Origin: a virus
IMG/VR virus record: IMGVR_UViG_3300045780_000006
Location: 1 to 34,549 of that record
Reading direction: 5' to 3' (one strand)
Length of the DNA: 34,549 nucleotides
Both the position numbers and the translations under genes were made by a program. Position 1 is the stretch's first letter. Every line of letters starts with the position of its first letter. Under the pieces are notes generated by a model, which was not told where the DNA came from, did no database searches, and worked only from the letters and a program-made list of their open reading frames with translations. Shown here piece by piece: positions 1 to 7,163 of this stretch.

Positions 1-300
1 TAGGCTGGCTGGGGCATCAAGGCTGGCTGGGGCATCGAGGCTGGCGAGGGCATCGAGGCTGGCTGGGGCATCGAGGCTGGCTGGGGCATCGAGGCTGGCG
101 AGGGCATCGAGGCTGGCGAGGGCATCGAGGCTGGCGAGGGCATCGAGGCTGGCTTGGGCATCGAGGCTGGCTGGGGCATCGAGGCTGGCTTGGGCATCGA
201 GGCTGGCTTGGGCATCGAGGCTGGCTTGGGCATCGAGGCTGGCGAGGGCATCGAGGCTGGCTTGGGCATCGAGGCTGGCTGGGGCATCGAGGCTGGCTTT
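1..300. repeat. 18-bp tandem repeat (minisatellite), 16 full units plus a partial unit
   Basis: Sixteen complete 18-bp units run from 13 to 300, with a 12-nt partial unit at 1-12, so the array probably starts left of the window. Each unit is an almost invariant 15 nt (GGCATCGAGGCTGGC; the first unit has AAG for GAG) followed by a triplet that is TGG, GAG or TTG; the last unit ends TTT. Read in the plus frame this is GIEAG plus W, E or L. Read on the minus strand it is MPxPAS with x = Q, S or K, or CPxQPR. All these frames are open because the period is a multiple of three, so openness is no proof of coding. Confidence 0.95.
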
Positions 301-474
301 TCAATCCAATGCAAACTTTCAATCTCAGTAAAACTGCGCATCTTTGCTGGCCTCTGCATGTGGCGTCTACCGCGTCCCGAAGAGCAGGAGATTGTCTGCT
401 CCAAACTGACTTCTGGGACTGTGGCTTTCGGGACGCTGAAGATTTTGGAAGCACCGAAGAAAGAAGGTAAGTAG
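154..474 (+). CDS. doubtful ORF: GIEAGx repeats plus unique C-terminus
   Basis: The plus-strand frame through the repeat stays open to a TAG at 472-474 and would give about 106 residues from a TTG at 154: eight GIEAGx hexapeptides, then a unique tail of about 58 residues ending in a lysine-rich segment. There is no Shine-Dalgarno sequence before the TTG. A stop (TAG, positions 1-3) lies in frame at the window edge, and no ATG or GTG precedes the repeats. The stop overlaps the GTG of the next gene by one base, which is the only argument for translation. The stretch 301-473 may simply be the leader of the gene at 474. I do not recognise the sequence. Confidence 0.2.
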   Translation: MGIEAGWGIEAGLGIEAGLGIEAGLGIEAGEGIEAGLGIEAGWGIEAGFSIQCKLSISVKLRIFAGLCMWRLPRPEEQEIVCSKLTSGTVAFGTLKILEAPKKEGK

Positions 475-1661
475 TGGACAACCAGAATGCACTGCAAGTT
501 CAGGACACTGACAAACTGGCCGAGTACCAAGAGCAAAGCATCTCCATGGTGCAGCAGCGGGAAAAGGCTAAGATCGAATCCCGCTACATCATGGCGTTGC
601 GTCAACCGCGTGACCTGGAAGTGGTTCGCCAGAAGATGTTGCGTGAATGCAGCCGGCCGTCCTTCTGCGCTCCCGACATGAGCAAGAATGGATCGAGCGT
701 GGCAATCTACCGGGTCCCGCGCGGCGGCAGCAAGATCGAAGGCGTGACGATTCGGTTTGCCGAGATGGCTAAGCGCTGCTACGGTCACATCTTCGTCGAA
801 GTAACTCCGTTGGGCGAGGACGAGACACAGCAGATTTACCAAGTCGAAGCCACGGACTACCAGAACAACGACGGCGGCAGCGAGATCGTGATTGTCCCGA
901 AGCGCATTGAGCGCAGTTTTGCGAAAGACTCCGATGTGGTGTTGGGACGTCGTGAGAACAGCCAGGGAAAGACCACATTCACTATCGTCCCGACTGACGA
1001 TGACCTTCAGGTAAAGCGCAATGCGCTCAACTCTAAGGCTCGGCGCAACGTCATCATGCAGTGCATCGACGGCTGGCTTGTGGAAGAGTGCAAAGCAAAG
1101 ATTCGTGAGACGGCGGCGGCGAAAGATGCAGAGAATCCCGGAGCAGCAAAGACGGCAATCTTCGACGCGTTTGCATCTATCGGAGTATCGGCAGTTCAGT
1201 TGAATGACTACCTTGGACACGCAGATGCTTTGAGTCCTGCCGAGCTTGATGAACTGCGCAGTTTCTTCGGCGGCATCCAGCAGGGTTACACGACATGGGC
1301 TGAGATCGCGGCCAGCAAAGGTGAAGGAAAGGACGACGGTTCAGCCGAGCGCATCGAAGCACTCGTCAAGGAATTGGAGTACACGCCAGCCCAAGCCAGG
1401 ACCAAGAAGGCGAAGTATGCCGGGCGCCCCAAGGAACTGATTGAATGGCTTGAAGGTGAGGTTGCCAAGAAGCGCAATGACGGCAGCAAGCGCGAAGAGC
1501 CAAAGAAGGAAGAGCCCAAGCCGGAGCAGAAGACCACTCATCGCGAGTCGGCAGAACCGGAGCCACAGCAGGACACAAAGCAGTCGAATCCTGTTGAGCA
1601 AGAGAAGCCAGCCGAGACGAAGAAGAGCACGTCAGCCCCTCCGTCGTTTGAGAACTGGTAA
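474..1661 (+). CDS. conserved phage protein with EGVTIRFAE motif, possible recombination/ssDNA-annealing role
   Basis: A 395-residue soluble protein starting with GTG; AGAAGG sits six bases upstream, which supports this start. The N-terminal half has the segment ESRYIMALRQPRDLEVVR followed by a cysteine-containing stretch and the motif KIEGVTIRFAEMAKR near residue 90. I recall that pattern from phage early proteins next to recombination nucleases, but the family has no function I can name with certainty. The last 75 residues are a charged K/E/P-rich linker ending in FENW, a shape seen in proteins that use a flexible tail to dock partners. The position at the head of an operon with a Cas4/RecB-like nuclease and a Rad50-like ATPase fits a single-strand annealing or ssDNA-handling role. 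That role is inference from context. Confidence 0.8.
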   Translation: MDNQNALQVQDTDKLAEYQEQSISMVQQREKAKIESRYIMALRQPRDLEVVRQKMLRECSRPSFCAPDMSKNGSSVAIYRVPRGGSKIEGVTIRFAEMAKRCYGHIFVEVTPLGEDETQQIYQVEATDYQNNDGGSEIVIVPKRIERSFAKDSDVVLGRRENSQGKTTFTIVPTDDDLQVKRNALNSKARRNVIMQCIDGWLVEECKAKIRETAAAKDAENPGAAKTAIFDAFASIGVSAVQLNDYLGHADALSPAELDELRSFFGGIQQGYTTWAEIAASKGEGKDDGSAERIEALVKELEYTPAQARTKKAKYAGRPKELIEWLEGEVAKKRNDGSKREEPKKEEPKPEQKTTHRESAEPEPQQDTKQSNPVEQEKPAETKKSTSAPPSFENW

Positions 1662-1700
1662 TCAAGTTTCGGCCATCCCAAATGGGTAAGCTGGCCGGAA

Positions 1701-1791
1701 GGTGCGCGGAAGTGGTGAGCGATAGCGCTTCCGAGATACTGCCTATCTATGCTGGGCTGAAACCCCGGCGTTCGGATTCGGACCACGCACC
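1701..1791 (+). ncRNA. candidate structured RNA (closed four-hairpin junction) in the leader of the cold-shock gene
   Basis: The 158-bp gap 1662-1819 folds compactly by eye. GGTGCG (1701-1706) pairs with CGCACC (1786-1791). Inside are four consecutive hairpins with almost no unpaired bases between them: GGA/AGCG with CGCT/TCC (1708-1732), AGATA with TATCT (1734-1748), GCTGGG with CCCGGC allowing one G-U pair (1751-1769), and GTTCG with CGGAC with one G-U pair (1770-1783). Upstream, CCCAAATGGG and flanking GGCC copies can add more helices. The third loop, CTGAAAC, looks like a Phe anticodon loop and the 3' end reads ACGCACCA, but T-arm and D-arm features are absent, so it is not a normal tRNA. 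It could be a leader controlling the cold-shock gene or a free RNA. Confidence 0.45.
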
Positions 1792-1819
1792 ATAACATCA
1801 GGACACAGAAAGGAACGTC

Positions 1820-2023
1820 ATGCAAGGTCAAGTTATTTTGTTCAATTCGGGGCGAGGCTTCGGTTTCATCCAACGTCACGATGGAGAGAAAGACCTCTTC
1901 GTGCATCACTCCTGTATCAACATGGAAGGATACAGGACCCTCAAGGAAGGCCAGCGCGTGACCTTTGAAGTCGAGCAAGGGCCGAACGGCTTGCAAGCGG
2001 CCAACGTCACAGTGGAGGGATAG
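1820..2023 (+). CDS. cold-shock domain protein (CspA family)
   Basis: A 67-residue protein made of a single cold-shock (OB-fold) domain, the usual length of CspA-type proteins. The RNP1-like motif GFGFIQR is at residues 14-20 and the RNP2-like LFVHHS at residues 29-34; these aromatic residues stack on single-stranded nucleic acid. AGGAAC lies a few bases before the ATG. Known family members bind RNA or ssDNA and loosen secondary structure or act as antiterminators. In this operon it could help phage mRNA translation or transcription antitermination. The gene follows a highly structured 158-nt leader, reminiscent of the regulated 5' leaders of bacterial csp genes, though that similarity is architectural only. 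Two bases separate its stop from the next ATG, so the pair is probably co-translated. Confidence 0.95.
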   Translation: MQGQVILFNSGRGFGFIQRHDGEKDLFVHHSCINMEGYRTLKEGQRVTFEVEQGPNGLQAANVTVEG

Positions 2024-2025
2024 CG

Positions 2026-3330
2026 ATGAACGTCCCATCCCTGCGTCAAAGCATTTATGAGCAGATGAGTTGTGAATCAGGATACAAACTGGTTCACATC
2101 GACGGCGTGCGGTTCCCCGATACAGAACCAGGGGACCGTGGTACGGACGTTCACGCCATCCGGGCCGCATATGCCGAGCACTGCTCCAAGAAGCGCATTC
2201 CTGCTGACTTTGCTTTCCTCGAAAGTCTTACCTCATCTGCGACGGATGAGGTCGCGTCCATCATCGAAAACAATGGCCAGAGCTGGTCGATTGACTGGCA
2301 GAACTTTGCGGGTGCTGAGGTCCATTGGGGGCTGGACAGAAACTTCCGCCCAACTTGGAGTTATGACCACGACGGGAAACAGATCGAGATCAATCCTATC
2401 TGGGGCATTGAGGGAAGCGGAGAAGAGCCTGAGCACTGCGGAATCATTGACGAGATCTACCTATTCCCCGGCGGCAAGAGTGGGGCTATCAAGGACAGCA
2501 AGACACATCCGCGTCCGTTTCCTGCCGACACTTTTCAAGGGAAGGATTACTCCCTCGCGTTCCTGATGCACCTGCCTGAAGTGAATGAGGTCGAATTCAG
2601 TTTGAACTTCCTTCGCTATCAGAATTGTGCCAAGACGCAGAAGTATTTTCGCTCCGATGTTCCGGCACTGATGGATGAGGTTCGCCGGGTTCGTGCGCGC
2701 CAGGTTGCCATCCATAACAAGATGACCAATCTTGAACCGCTCAGGACTCATGGCGGCGCTCACTGTACTTATTGCCCTTGCACCTTGAACCCTGTCGCCT
2801 ATCCCTGCCCCATCATGAAGCTGAATCCGAATCTCAATATGAGGCCGGAAGAGCGGTTGAATTGGAAGCTGGTTTACGGCGCGATGGCGGCGGTAAACGA
2901 CAAAGTCCTGCACCAATTGGTGGACGGATCAGGACTCGAAATCTACTCCCAGGACGCCAACGGTAAGGTCTACAAGTACGGCCCGAAGGAATCCACTGAG
3001 ACCTCTGCCCCCCTGTTCGTTCAAGACCCAGATGGTGGATTCAAGATGCCTATCTTGGACGCTCTGACTGACTGGTTCAATGCCAACCCGAAAGACCTCA
3101 TTCCTCGCAAGGGAAGCCAGCCATGGTGCTGCAATCTGCGCATTGGATGGAGCCAGCTAAAGAGCTACATCAAAGCAAACAAGCGGGAACTAATCCACAA
3201 CAGGATCAAAGACCTTGTAACCGTCAAGACAACCGTAGAGTACGGCATCACCAAAGAAGCGGAAGTCGATGACGGCGTAGAAGAGAAGAAACCTTGGGAC
3301 GCTTCGGGTCCTGATGAGATGGAGTTCTGA
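2026..3330 (+). CDS. PD-(D/E)XK nuclease, Cas4/RecB-like
   Basis: A 434-residue protein with the layout of the PD-(D/E)XK superfamily. A GTDVH motif lies at residues 39-43. GIIDEIYLF carries a candidate metal-binding Asp142. A second strand, AIKDSKTH, gives Asp157-x-Lys159. A cysteine cluster, HCTYCPCTLNPVAYPC, around residues 246-261 resembles the Fe-S-binding cysteines of Cas4 and AddB nucleases. Such enzymes degrade or process DNA ends, often with a helicase or annealing protein. GGAGGG inside the end of the cold-shock gene can serve as its ribosome site. The neighbours (annealing-like protein upstream, Rad50-like ATPase downstream) fit an early recombination/replication cassette. The C-terminus is acidic. 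The superfamily is well supported; the exact subfamily is less sure. Confidence 0.8.
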   Translation: MNVPSLRQSIYEQMSCESGYKLVHIDGVRFPDTEPGDRGTDVHAIRAAYAEHCSKKRIPADFAFLESLTSSATDEVASIIENNGQSWSIDWQNFAGAEVHWGLDRNFRPTWSYDHDGKQIEINPIWGIEGSGEEPEHCGIIDEIYLFPGGKSGAIKDSKTHPRPFPADTFQGKDYSLAFLMHLPEVNEVEFSLNFLRYQNCAKTQKYFRSDVPALMDEVRRVRARQVAIHNKMTNLEPLRTHGGAHCTYCPCTLNPVAYPCPIMKLNPNLNMRPEERLNWKLVYGAMAAVNDKVLHQLVDGSGLEIYSQDANGKVYKYGPKESTETSAPLFVQDPDGGFKMPILDALTDWFNANPKDLIPRKGSQPWCCNLRIGWSQLKSYIKANKRELIHNRIKDLVTVKTTVEYGITKEAEVDDGVEEKKPWDASGPDEMEF

Positions 3331-3581
3331 TGACACGCGGGGCAAAAGTCGAAGTCATATGCGCCAACAAAAGGTGTCGCGTCAAGTTCATGGCTCGTGT
3401 TGCTGATCGCAAGCGTGGATGGGGTCGATTCTGCTCTAAATCATGTAAGGCTGCCGAGCGAGAAAACAGGACTCATCAGCACGTTAACCATGTCAATCAT
3501 CCCGGTCTTTCGTGGGACGAAGAAGCCCATGAAACGGCAATGGCAGATGCTGAGGCTGGGTGGGACGGTCACAAGTTTTAA
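3330..3581 (+). CDS. small zinc-ribbon protein
   Basis: An 83-residue basic protein whose ATG overlaps the stop of the nuclease gene (TGATG), indicating translational coupling. Two cysteine pairs, CANKRC near residue 10 and CSKSC near residue 34, are separated by a basic loop (RVADRKRGWGRF) and form a likely treble-clef or zinc-ribbon fold. The remainder is histidine-rich (HQHVNHVNH) and acidic toward the end. Small zinc-ribbon proteins of this type are common in phage early regions and are usually called DNA-binding or hypothetical; the role here is unknown. The gene is followed by a 151-bp structured gap. Confidence 0.75.
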   Translation: MTRGAKVEVICANKRCRVKFMARVADRKRGWGRFCSKSCKAAERENRTHQHVNHVNHPGLSWDEEAHETAMADAEAGWDGHKF

Positions 3582-3585
3582 CAAT

Positions 3586-3707
3586 TCGCGCGGCATCTTG
3601 GATGGACAAGACTGGCCAGCCTCGGGTTAGAGGGAGAGCGCCCGCAGTATACGAGGAACTGCTAGGAAGTGCCTTCAAAGAGCCGGAATCAAGCCCGGTC
3701 CGCGCGA
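3586..3707 (+). ncRNA. candidate structured RNA closed by an 8-bp GC stem
   Basis: TCGCGCGG (3586-3593) is the exact complement of CCGCGCGA (3700-3707). Between them lie successive hairpins: TCTTG/CAAGA (3596-3611), the self-complementary CTGGCCAG (3612-3619), CGGG/CCCG (3623-3644) or the alternative CCTC/GAGG (3620-3633), GCAGT/ACTGC (3644-3662), GAAG/CTTC (3666-3676), and CCGG/CCGG (3683-3698). Almost the whole intergenic gap 3582-3732 is thus pairable. The closing stem followed by an unpaired base resembles a tRNA acceptor, but the 122-nt length and the loop sequences do not fit a tRNA. The architecture matches the other candidate RNA at 1701-1791. No promoter or terminator is evident, so it may be part of the operon transcript. 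Confidence 0.45.
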
Positions 3708-3712
3708 TTCAA

Positions 3713-3725
3713 CCTTTCAGAAAGG
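3713..3725 (+). promoter_or_regulatory. hairpin occluding a Shine-Dalgarno site
   Basis: CCTTT (3713-3717) pairs with AAAGG (3721-3725) across a three-base loop. The AAAGG arm is the first part of the AAAGGAG ribosome-binding site of the gene starting at 3733, so the hairpin could reduce or gate initiation. It lies just after the closing stem of the structured RNA. Seen in sequence; regulation is inferred. Confidence 0.35.
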
Positions 3726-3732
3726 AGTCCGT

Positions 3733-3990
3733 ATGTCTCTTGAAGATGCAGTTTTTCAACTCGCGTCAGCCGTCTCCCGCAATCAACAAGGGGCGGCAGT
3801 TGCTGAAATCATCCGGCAACGTGACGCTTGGCAGGCACAGTCAGTGCGCGATGCTCGGGACGCTAAGTTCTACGAAGAGCGGCGCAATGAATACTGGAAA
3901 GAATTGCAGCACCATATTTGCGTCAACTCATCTCTTCGCGGCGTCATCACCCGCATGAAGAAGCAACGCAGTAAACCAGAAAGCGAGTAA
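3733..3990 (+). CDS. small helical hypothetical protein
   Basis: An 85-residue, highly charged, probably all-helical protein; the central part (IIRQRDAWQAQSVRDARDAK) looks like a coiled coil. The start is set by AAAGGAG eight bases before the ATG. A longer reading in another frame over the same stretch has no ribosome site. Three bases separate its stop from the next gene, the Rad50-like ATPase, so the two are probably co-translated. I do not recognise the family. A role as a partner or regulator of the ATPase is possible from position alone. Confidence 0.75.
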   Translation: MSLEDAVFQLASAVSRNQQGAAVAEIIRQRDAWQAQSVRDARDAKFYEERRNEYWKELQHHICVNSSLRGVITRMKKQRSKPESE

Positions 3991-3993
3991 GCC

Positions 3994-5916
3994 ATGAAAC
4001 TCAGCACTATCCATCTTGAGGACTTCGGCCCATACGTGGACCAAACCATCAACTTTGACCAGCCGCTCAACGTCATCCGCGGCGACCTTGCACAGGGCAA
4101 GACGAAGCTCTCCCAAGCCATCCAACTCAGCTTTGCCAAGATATGCGATGGCATCGACGGCAAAGGCTCAGGGTTCCGCGACAAGATTCGACTCGGCGAA
4201 GACAAGGCCATCATCACCGCTGGTCTGGAAACGGCCCAGGGAGCCATCCAAATCAGGACCACCTACGGACCCGGCAAGAGGGGACGCGACTCTGTTGTGA
4301 TTGCAGGAGAGGGCAGCAGTGCGGTGAATCTAGCGGCCGGCTTCGAGCAGTACCTTCAGCGCAGTGAAGAGCGGTTCTCTTGTGTCCTGGACTCGGAATA
4401 CTTCACACGTCCCGGTACAGATCAGCGCGCTATCCTCGCATCGCTGGTACTTCCCACGCATCACGACTTCGACGCGAAGATGGTTGCATTGGCCGAGAAG
4501 CATCTCGGCAAGATTATCGATTGGAATGCGAGTCCTGTTGCTGTCATCGACAAGGTATTCGGCGACAAGAGCAGCGGCGTCTACAACGCCAGGACGCAAG
4601 CCAAGGCGGCGGTAGGGGCCATATACATCCCACAGAAGCCGGTCCAGCCTCAGTATCCTGCCGAGTTGGTCCAGCAGAAGCTCTTGGCCTTGCGTGAGAA
4701 AGCCTCGCAGGAATCGAAGAAGGTCAAGCGCTCCGGCACAGCGCAAACCGGCCGGCTCGAACGGGAACTTGAGCAGGTAGCGGAAAAACTCGCTACGGCA
4801 TTCTCCGAGCGCACGGCGGCCATTGCCAAGCGCGGCGAGATTGAGGCCGAGATGGTGGACGGCGCGGCGCTCGCCAACCTCAAACAGATTGCTGGCCAGC
4901 GCTCAGCCTTCGCCACTCTTCAGACGGCCATCGATGCTTTTGCCGGCGAGATTCAGGACATGAAGGATGCCCGGGAGATTTACGAAGGTCTTCGGGACGA
5001 TTGCCTCTGCCCAACATGCAAGCAAGTCATCAAGCCCGAGTTTATCGCCGCCAAGATTGCCGAGCACAAAGGGCATGAACTGGAACTGACTGAGAGCCGC
5101 GCGCAACTTATCCAGCAGCAGAAAGCGCTTGGCGACATCAAGGCGTCCGAGGATGCCATCCAGAAGCAGGAGAGGGCCGTCGCGGCGAAGCTGGAGCAGG
5201 TCAAGAAGGTCACCGAAACCACCGAACGCATCGCCACACTGGAAAAGCAAAGCGGGGACGCCAAGGCTGCTTTGGACACCGCCAAGGCTGCCGAGTCAGA
5301 GCCGGTCGATACGACTGCGATCGATGCGGTCAACACTGAAATTAGCGAGTGGGAAGCACGGTTGGCGCCGGCCGTTCAGTACGAGTCAACCGTGAAACAG
5401 ATCGAGACGGCTACGAAGCAGTGGCAGGACCAAAAGAACGACGTTGACGAACTGGAAACACTCTGCGAACACTTCGGACCCAAAGGCATCAAGGCCACGC
5501 TTTTGCAGAAGCACATCGGCGGGTTCAATGAGTCCGTGAATCGGGTCCTGAACTGGTGGGGATACTCGGCAACGCTCTCTTTTGAGCCCTACAGTTTCGA
5601 CGTGGTGACGCCGGAGACTACACCAAAGACGCTGCCGGTCAAGGAGTTGAGCGGGTCCGAGTTGTTCCGGTTCCTGGTGGCCCTCCAGTGCGCCATCGCC
5701 GTCTACTCCAAGATCAAGATGGTCCTGATTGACAAGGCGGACATCCTGATCGACGCGCACCGCGGCAAACTCTTCGCCGGCGTCAAGCACCTGCTCGATA
5801 CCGGGATGCTGGAGAAGGCGTTCATCTTTGTCGCTGACAAGCGGCGTGAGGCTCCGCAGCAAGAGGGAGTCGGCTTCTACTTGGTGGAGAAAGGAAAGGT
5901 CGAACGCCTCTCATGA
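3994..5916 (+). CDS. Rad50/SbcC-like SMC-type ATPase
   Basis: A 640-residue protein with split ABC-type ATPase halves around a coiled coil. Walker A is GDLAQGKT at residues 30-37. A CPTC zinc-hook motif sits at residues 339-342 in the middle of long heptad-rich helices. The ABC signature ELSGSE is near residue 551 and Walker B MVLID at 576-580. The residue after the Walker B aspartate, normally the catalytic Glu, is Lys581 (IDKAD), which suggests altered ATP hydrolysis. Phage relatives (T4 gp46 type) work with an Mre11/SbcD-like nuclease in end processing and recombination. No such nuclease gene is in the window; instead an HNH nuclease overlaps its stop by four bases. The length is short compared with bacterial SbcC (about 1000 residues) but normal for phage versions. 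Confidence 0.88.
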   Translation: MKLSTIHLEDFGPYVDQTINFDQPLNVIRGDLAQGKTKLSQAIQLSFAKICDGIDGKGSGFRDKIRLGEDKAIITAGLETAQGAIQIRTTYGPGKRGRDSVVIAGEGSSAVNLAAGFEQYLQRSEERFSCVLDSEYFTRPGTDQRAILASLVLPTHHDFDAKMVALAEKHLGKIIDWNASPVAVIDKVFGDKSSGVYNARTQAKAAVGAIYIPQKPVQPQYPAELVQQKLLALREKASQESKKVKRSGTAQTGRLERELEQVAEKLATAFSERTAAIAKRGEIEAEMVDGAALANLKQIAGQRSAFATLQTAIDAFAGEIQDMKDAREIYEGLRDDCLCPTCKQVIKPEFIAAKIAEHKGHELELTESRAQLIQQQKALGDIKASEDAIQKQERAVAAKLEQVKKVTETTERIATLEKQSGDAKAALDTAKAAESEPVDTTAIDAVNTEISEWEARLAPAVQYESTVKQIETATKQWQDQKNDVDELETLCEHFGPKGIKATLLQKHIGGFNESVNRVLNWWGYSATLSFEPYSFDVVTPETTPKTLPVKELSGSELFRFLVALQCAIAVYSKIKMVLIDKADILIDAHRGKLFAGVKHLLDTGMLEKAFIFVADKRREAPQQEGVGFYLVEKGKVERLS

Positions 5917-6443
5917 TCGACCTGAAGCAGTACCAAAAGCGTGTAGCGCAGCTCTACAACGATGAGCGCAAGTGGTGGCGCAAGGAACTAGAGAAGCAAG
6001 CCACCAAGGCGGGATTCGTGCTTGATGTTGCCCTGGACGAAATCCTGCCCTACACGCAAGCGCAGTTCGGCAAATGGCTCTGGACACAGATTCAACTCGG
6101 GGTGATCCTTTGCCCCTACTGTGGCGCGCCGATTGACATACTAAGCATGGAGCTGGACCACAAGACACCAAAGCGGCGTCATGGGGGGCCTGAACTGGCC
6201 AACAAGCACTGCATCTGCAAAAAGTGCAACGGCAGCAAGGGCGACTTTACGCACGAGGAGTATGTCGAGATCGTCAAGTTCATGCAAGGCCCTGGTGCCC
6301 CGTTCCGGCAGCGATTGGAAGGCGTGATGAGGAACGGCGGCATCGGGAACATGATGAGGAACTTCCCGCGCAAGGATGCGAAGGGCGTCAAGAAACCCGC
6401 GAAGCAAGAGGCTATCTACTTCGCCGAACTTCCAGAATTCTAA
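5913..6443 (+). CDS. HNH endonuclease
   Basis: A 176-residue protein whose ATG overlaps the previous stop (ATGA). The HNH core is clear: CPYCGAPI (first zinc pair, about residue 69), MELDHKTPKRRHGG (catalytic DH and basic turn), ELANKHCICKKCNGSKGD (second zinc pair and the final N/H positions). The N-terminal 60 residues are helical and charged. HNH proteins nick or cut DNA. This one is not a free-standing homing gene by position, because it is translationally coupled to the Rad50-like ATPase, where an Mre11/SbcD-type nuclease would be expected. The C-terminus is basic. Family confidence is high; the target and function are unknown. Confidence 0.92.
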   Translation: MIDLKQYQKRVAQLYNDERKWWRKELEKQATKAGFVLDVALDEILPYTQAQFGKWLWTQIQLGVILCPYCGAPIDILSMELDHKTPKRRHGGPELANKHCICKKCNGSKGDFTHEEYVEIVKFMQGPGAPFRQRLEGVMRNGGIGNMMRNFPRKDAKGVKKPAKQEAIYFAELPEF

Positions 6444-6463
6444 CCAACCGAAAGAGGTGATTC

Positions 6464-7156
6464 ATGGCAGCAAAAGCGCAACCAACGATTCTCAAGCAGT
6501 TCTTTGAGGGGCACCGTCGCAAATGCTTCCTCGTGCAGTGGATTCAGCACTGCAACCGTGCCGGCGTCTCGACGATCAAGCTCGATATGCGGCTCCCGTT
6601 GTTCAACCAGGCGCTTATCGGGATGAACGAGGAGATCGGAGAGCCATTCGGTCTCATGGCGAAGGATGCATCCAAGACAGAGCGTTCGGCGATCAATGTC
6701 GAGATTGAGGGCATGACGCTGGACATCTTCTCAACCGACACCAGCAAAGACCACTGGGTATCGACTACCGGAGCCAAGCTCATGAAGCTGTATCTGGCCA
6801 CGGTGGGCGAAGGCGAGAAGAAGGAAGTCAACCTGCACATGGCGATCTATGTCCCGTTCACCAAAGAGATGATGGAATGGGCAGCGATCCACTTGCACAA
6901 AGACTTCTACATCGAAACGGTGTACTCCAACTCAGAATCGAAACTGGCATTCGCAACGGCCGATGAAACTGAGTTTGTGGACGAAGATGCGGAAGACGGA
7001 GATGGTTCTGAAGATGGCGAACCTGAAGGGGAGGGCGATGCTTTCACGGACGCCATTGAAGGCCAGGACGACATTCCATTCGACGCGCCGTCCGATGGTA
7101 AACCTCACAAATCAGGACCGAAAGAACTGGCCGCATTCCACGCCAAGCAGCACTAA
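6464..7156 (+). CDS. hypothetical phage protein with acidic DDIPF-containing tail
   Basis: A 230-residue protein preceded by AGAGGTGA. About 165 residues form a probable mixed alpha/beta domain, followed by a very acidic stretch (about residues 168-200), then DDIPFDAPSD and a basic end. DDIPF is the tip motif of bacterial SSB proteins, which docks repair and replication partners, but here it lies about 27 residues before the C-terminus rather than at the end. An ssDNA-binding or nuclease-inhibitor role would fit the neighbours, yet no OB-fold signature is obvious and I do not recognise the family. It is the last gene before the 404-bp gap. Confidence 0.75.
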   Translation: MAAKAQPTILKQFFEGHRRKCFLVQWIQHCNRAGVSTIKLDMRLPLFNQALIGMNEEIGEPFGLMAKDASKTERSAINVEIEGMTLDIFSTDTSKDHWVSTTGAKLMKLYLATVGEGEKKEVNLHMAIYVPFTKEMMEWAAIHLHKDFYIETVYSNSESKLAFATADETEFVDEDAEDGDGSEDGEPEGEGDAFTDAIEGQDDIPFDAPSDGKPHKSGPKELAAFHAKQH

Positions 7157-7163
7157 AAAGAAT

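Noticed and set aside
1-300. CRISPR array
   Set aside because: Units are contiguous 18-mers with no spacers, and no cas genes are present (the Cas4-like nuclease is a phage RecB-type enzyme).
17-481. Minus-strand ORF with CPSQPR repeats
   Set aside because: Openness follows from the 18-bp period; there is no ribosome site and the unique part is the shadow of plus-strand sequence.
1701-1792. tRNA gene with CCA end and GAA (Phe) anticodon-like loop
   Set aside because: The helices do not match D, anticodon and T arms in spacing. There is no TTCRA loop with proper 7-base size, and the distance from the loop to the 3' end is about nine bases too short.
1538-2170. Minus-strand 210-residue ORF across the cold-shock gene
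   Set aside because: Opposite to the clear cold-shock gene and parts of two others; no ribosome site, shadow.
3587-3707. tRNA gene with 7-bp acceptor stem and discriminator A
   Set aside because: At 121 nt it is too long without a recognisable intron, the T-like loop has eight bases with wrong identity, and no anticodon arm fits.
3560-3958. Plus-strand 132-residue ORF
   Set aside because: Runs through the structured gap and the 85-residue gene in another frame; no ribosome site and no pattern.
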